Part shown: in pieces, positions 6,541-6,648 of the stretch
How positions within the stretch are numbered: the stretch's first letter is position 1
Layout of the letters: every line of letters starts with the position of its first letter
Source of the DNA: Deltaproteobacteria bacterium
GTDB taxonomy: Bacteria; Desulfobacterota; DSM-4660; Desulfatiglandales; HGW-15
Assembly: GCA_019308525.1 (NCBI GenBank)
Contig: JAFDIC010000226.1
Span: forward strand, 1-6,648
DNA: 6,648 nucleotides
Direction: 5' to 3'
Notes under the pieces: generated by a model
Told to the model about the DNA's origin: nothing
The model's input: the letters and a program-made list of their open reading frames with translations, nothing else
Database searches by the model: none
Program-made: the position numbers and the translations under genes

Positions 6541-6648
6541 GGTCAAGCATCTTGGGCATTTTCATGTTGACGATTCCCTCTCCCTATCTCATTGGGCAAC
6601 ATCGGGTTGGCTCATGTTCAAGAGCCTGGCCGCCTCTGTTCCGGCTCA

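Noticed and set aside
6564..6648. Open frames starting at ATG 6564 and ATG 6614 and running off the right edge
   Set aside because: Too short to identify, no convincing ribosome site, and several frames are open there, so no gene can be supported.

Overview
The window holds four well-supported genes in two divergent groups and reads as ordinary bacterial chromosome, with no mobile-element, phage, CRISPR or RNA-gene signal that I could see. The DNA is moderately GC-rich. The protein styles (an MFS carrier opening with YYGWW, a PHP/EndoQ-like nuclease joined to a UvrD-type helicase, and a COG1237-type metallo-beta-lactamase-fold protein beside coaE) suggest an anaerobic bacterium of the Desulfobacterota (former Deltaproteobacteria). 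That assignment is inferred from family resemblance only.

Left, minus strand (1-1642): coaE (dephospho-CoA kinase, last step of CoA synthesis) is followed by a COG1237-type metal-dependent hydrolase. The stop of coaE and the start of the hydrolase share one base (TAATG), with a strong GGAGG site upstream, so the two are almost certainly one transcript. A third frame may start at the hydrolase stop (TGATG at 38-34) and run off the left edge, but only 12 codons are visible.

Centre, plus strand (1740-5138): one intact 1132-codon gene starts about 100 bp from coaE in the opposite direction. Its N-terminal ~420 residues are a PHP-family endonuclease module of the EndoQ/TIGR00375 type, with the PHP metal motifs and a cysteine zinc site. 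EndoQ enzymes nick DNA 5' of deaminated bases. A charged, proline-rich linker joins this to a complete SF1A UvrD/PcrA-like helicase. A motif resembling the bacterial sliding-clamp binding pentapeptide follows each module: QETLF after the nuclease, and QLKLF as the last five residues. The most economical reading is a clamp-tethered nick-and-unwind repair enzyme for deaminated DNA. This is the most interesting object in the window.

Right, plus strand (5304-6527): a 12-TM major facilitator superfamily transporter, probably of small carboxylates, best started at a GTG with a well-spaced GGGAG. The gap 5139-5303 contains an in-frame upstream extension that looks non-coding and no clear terminator. 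The last 121 bases (6528-6648) hold a small hairpin at the transporter stop and no gene I can support.
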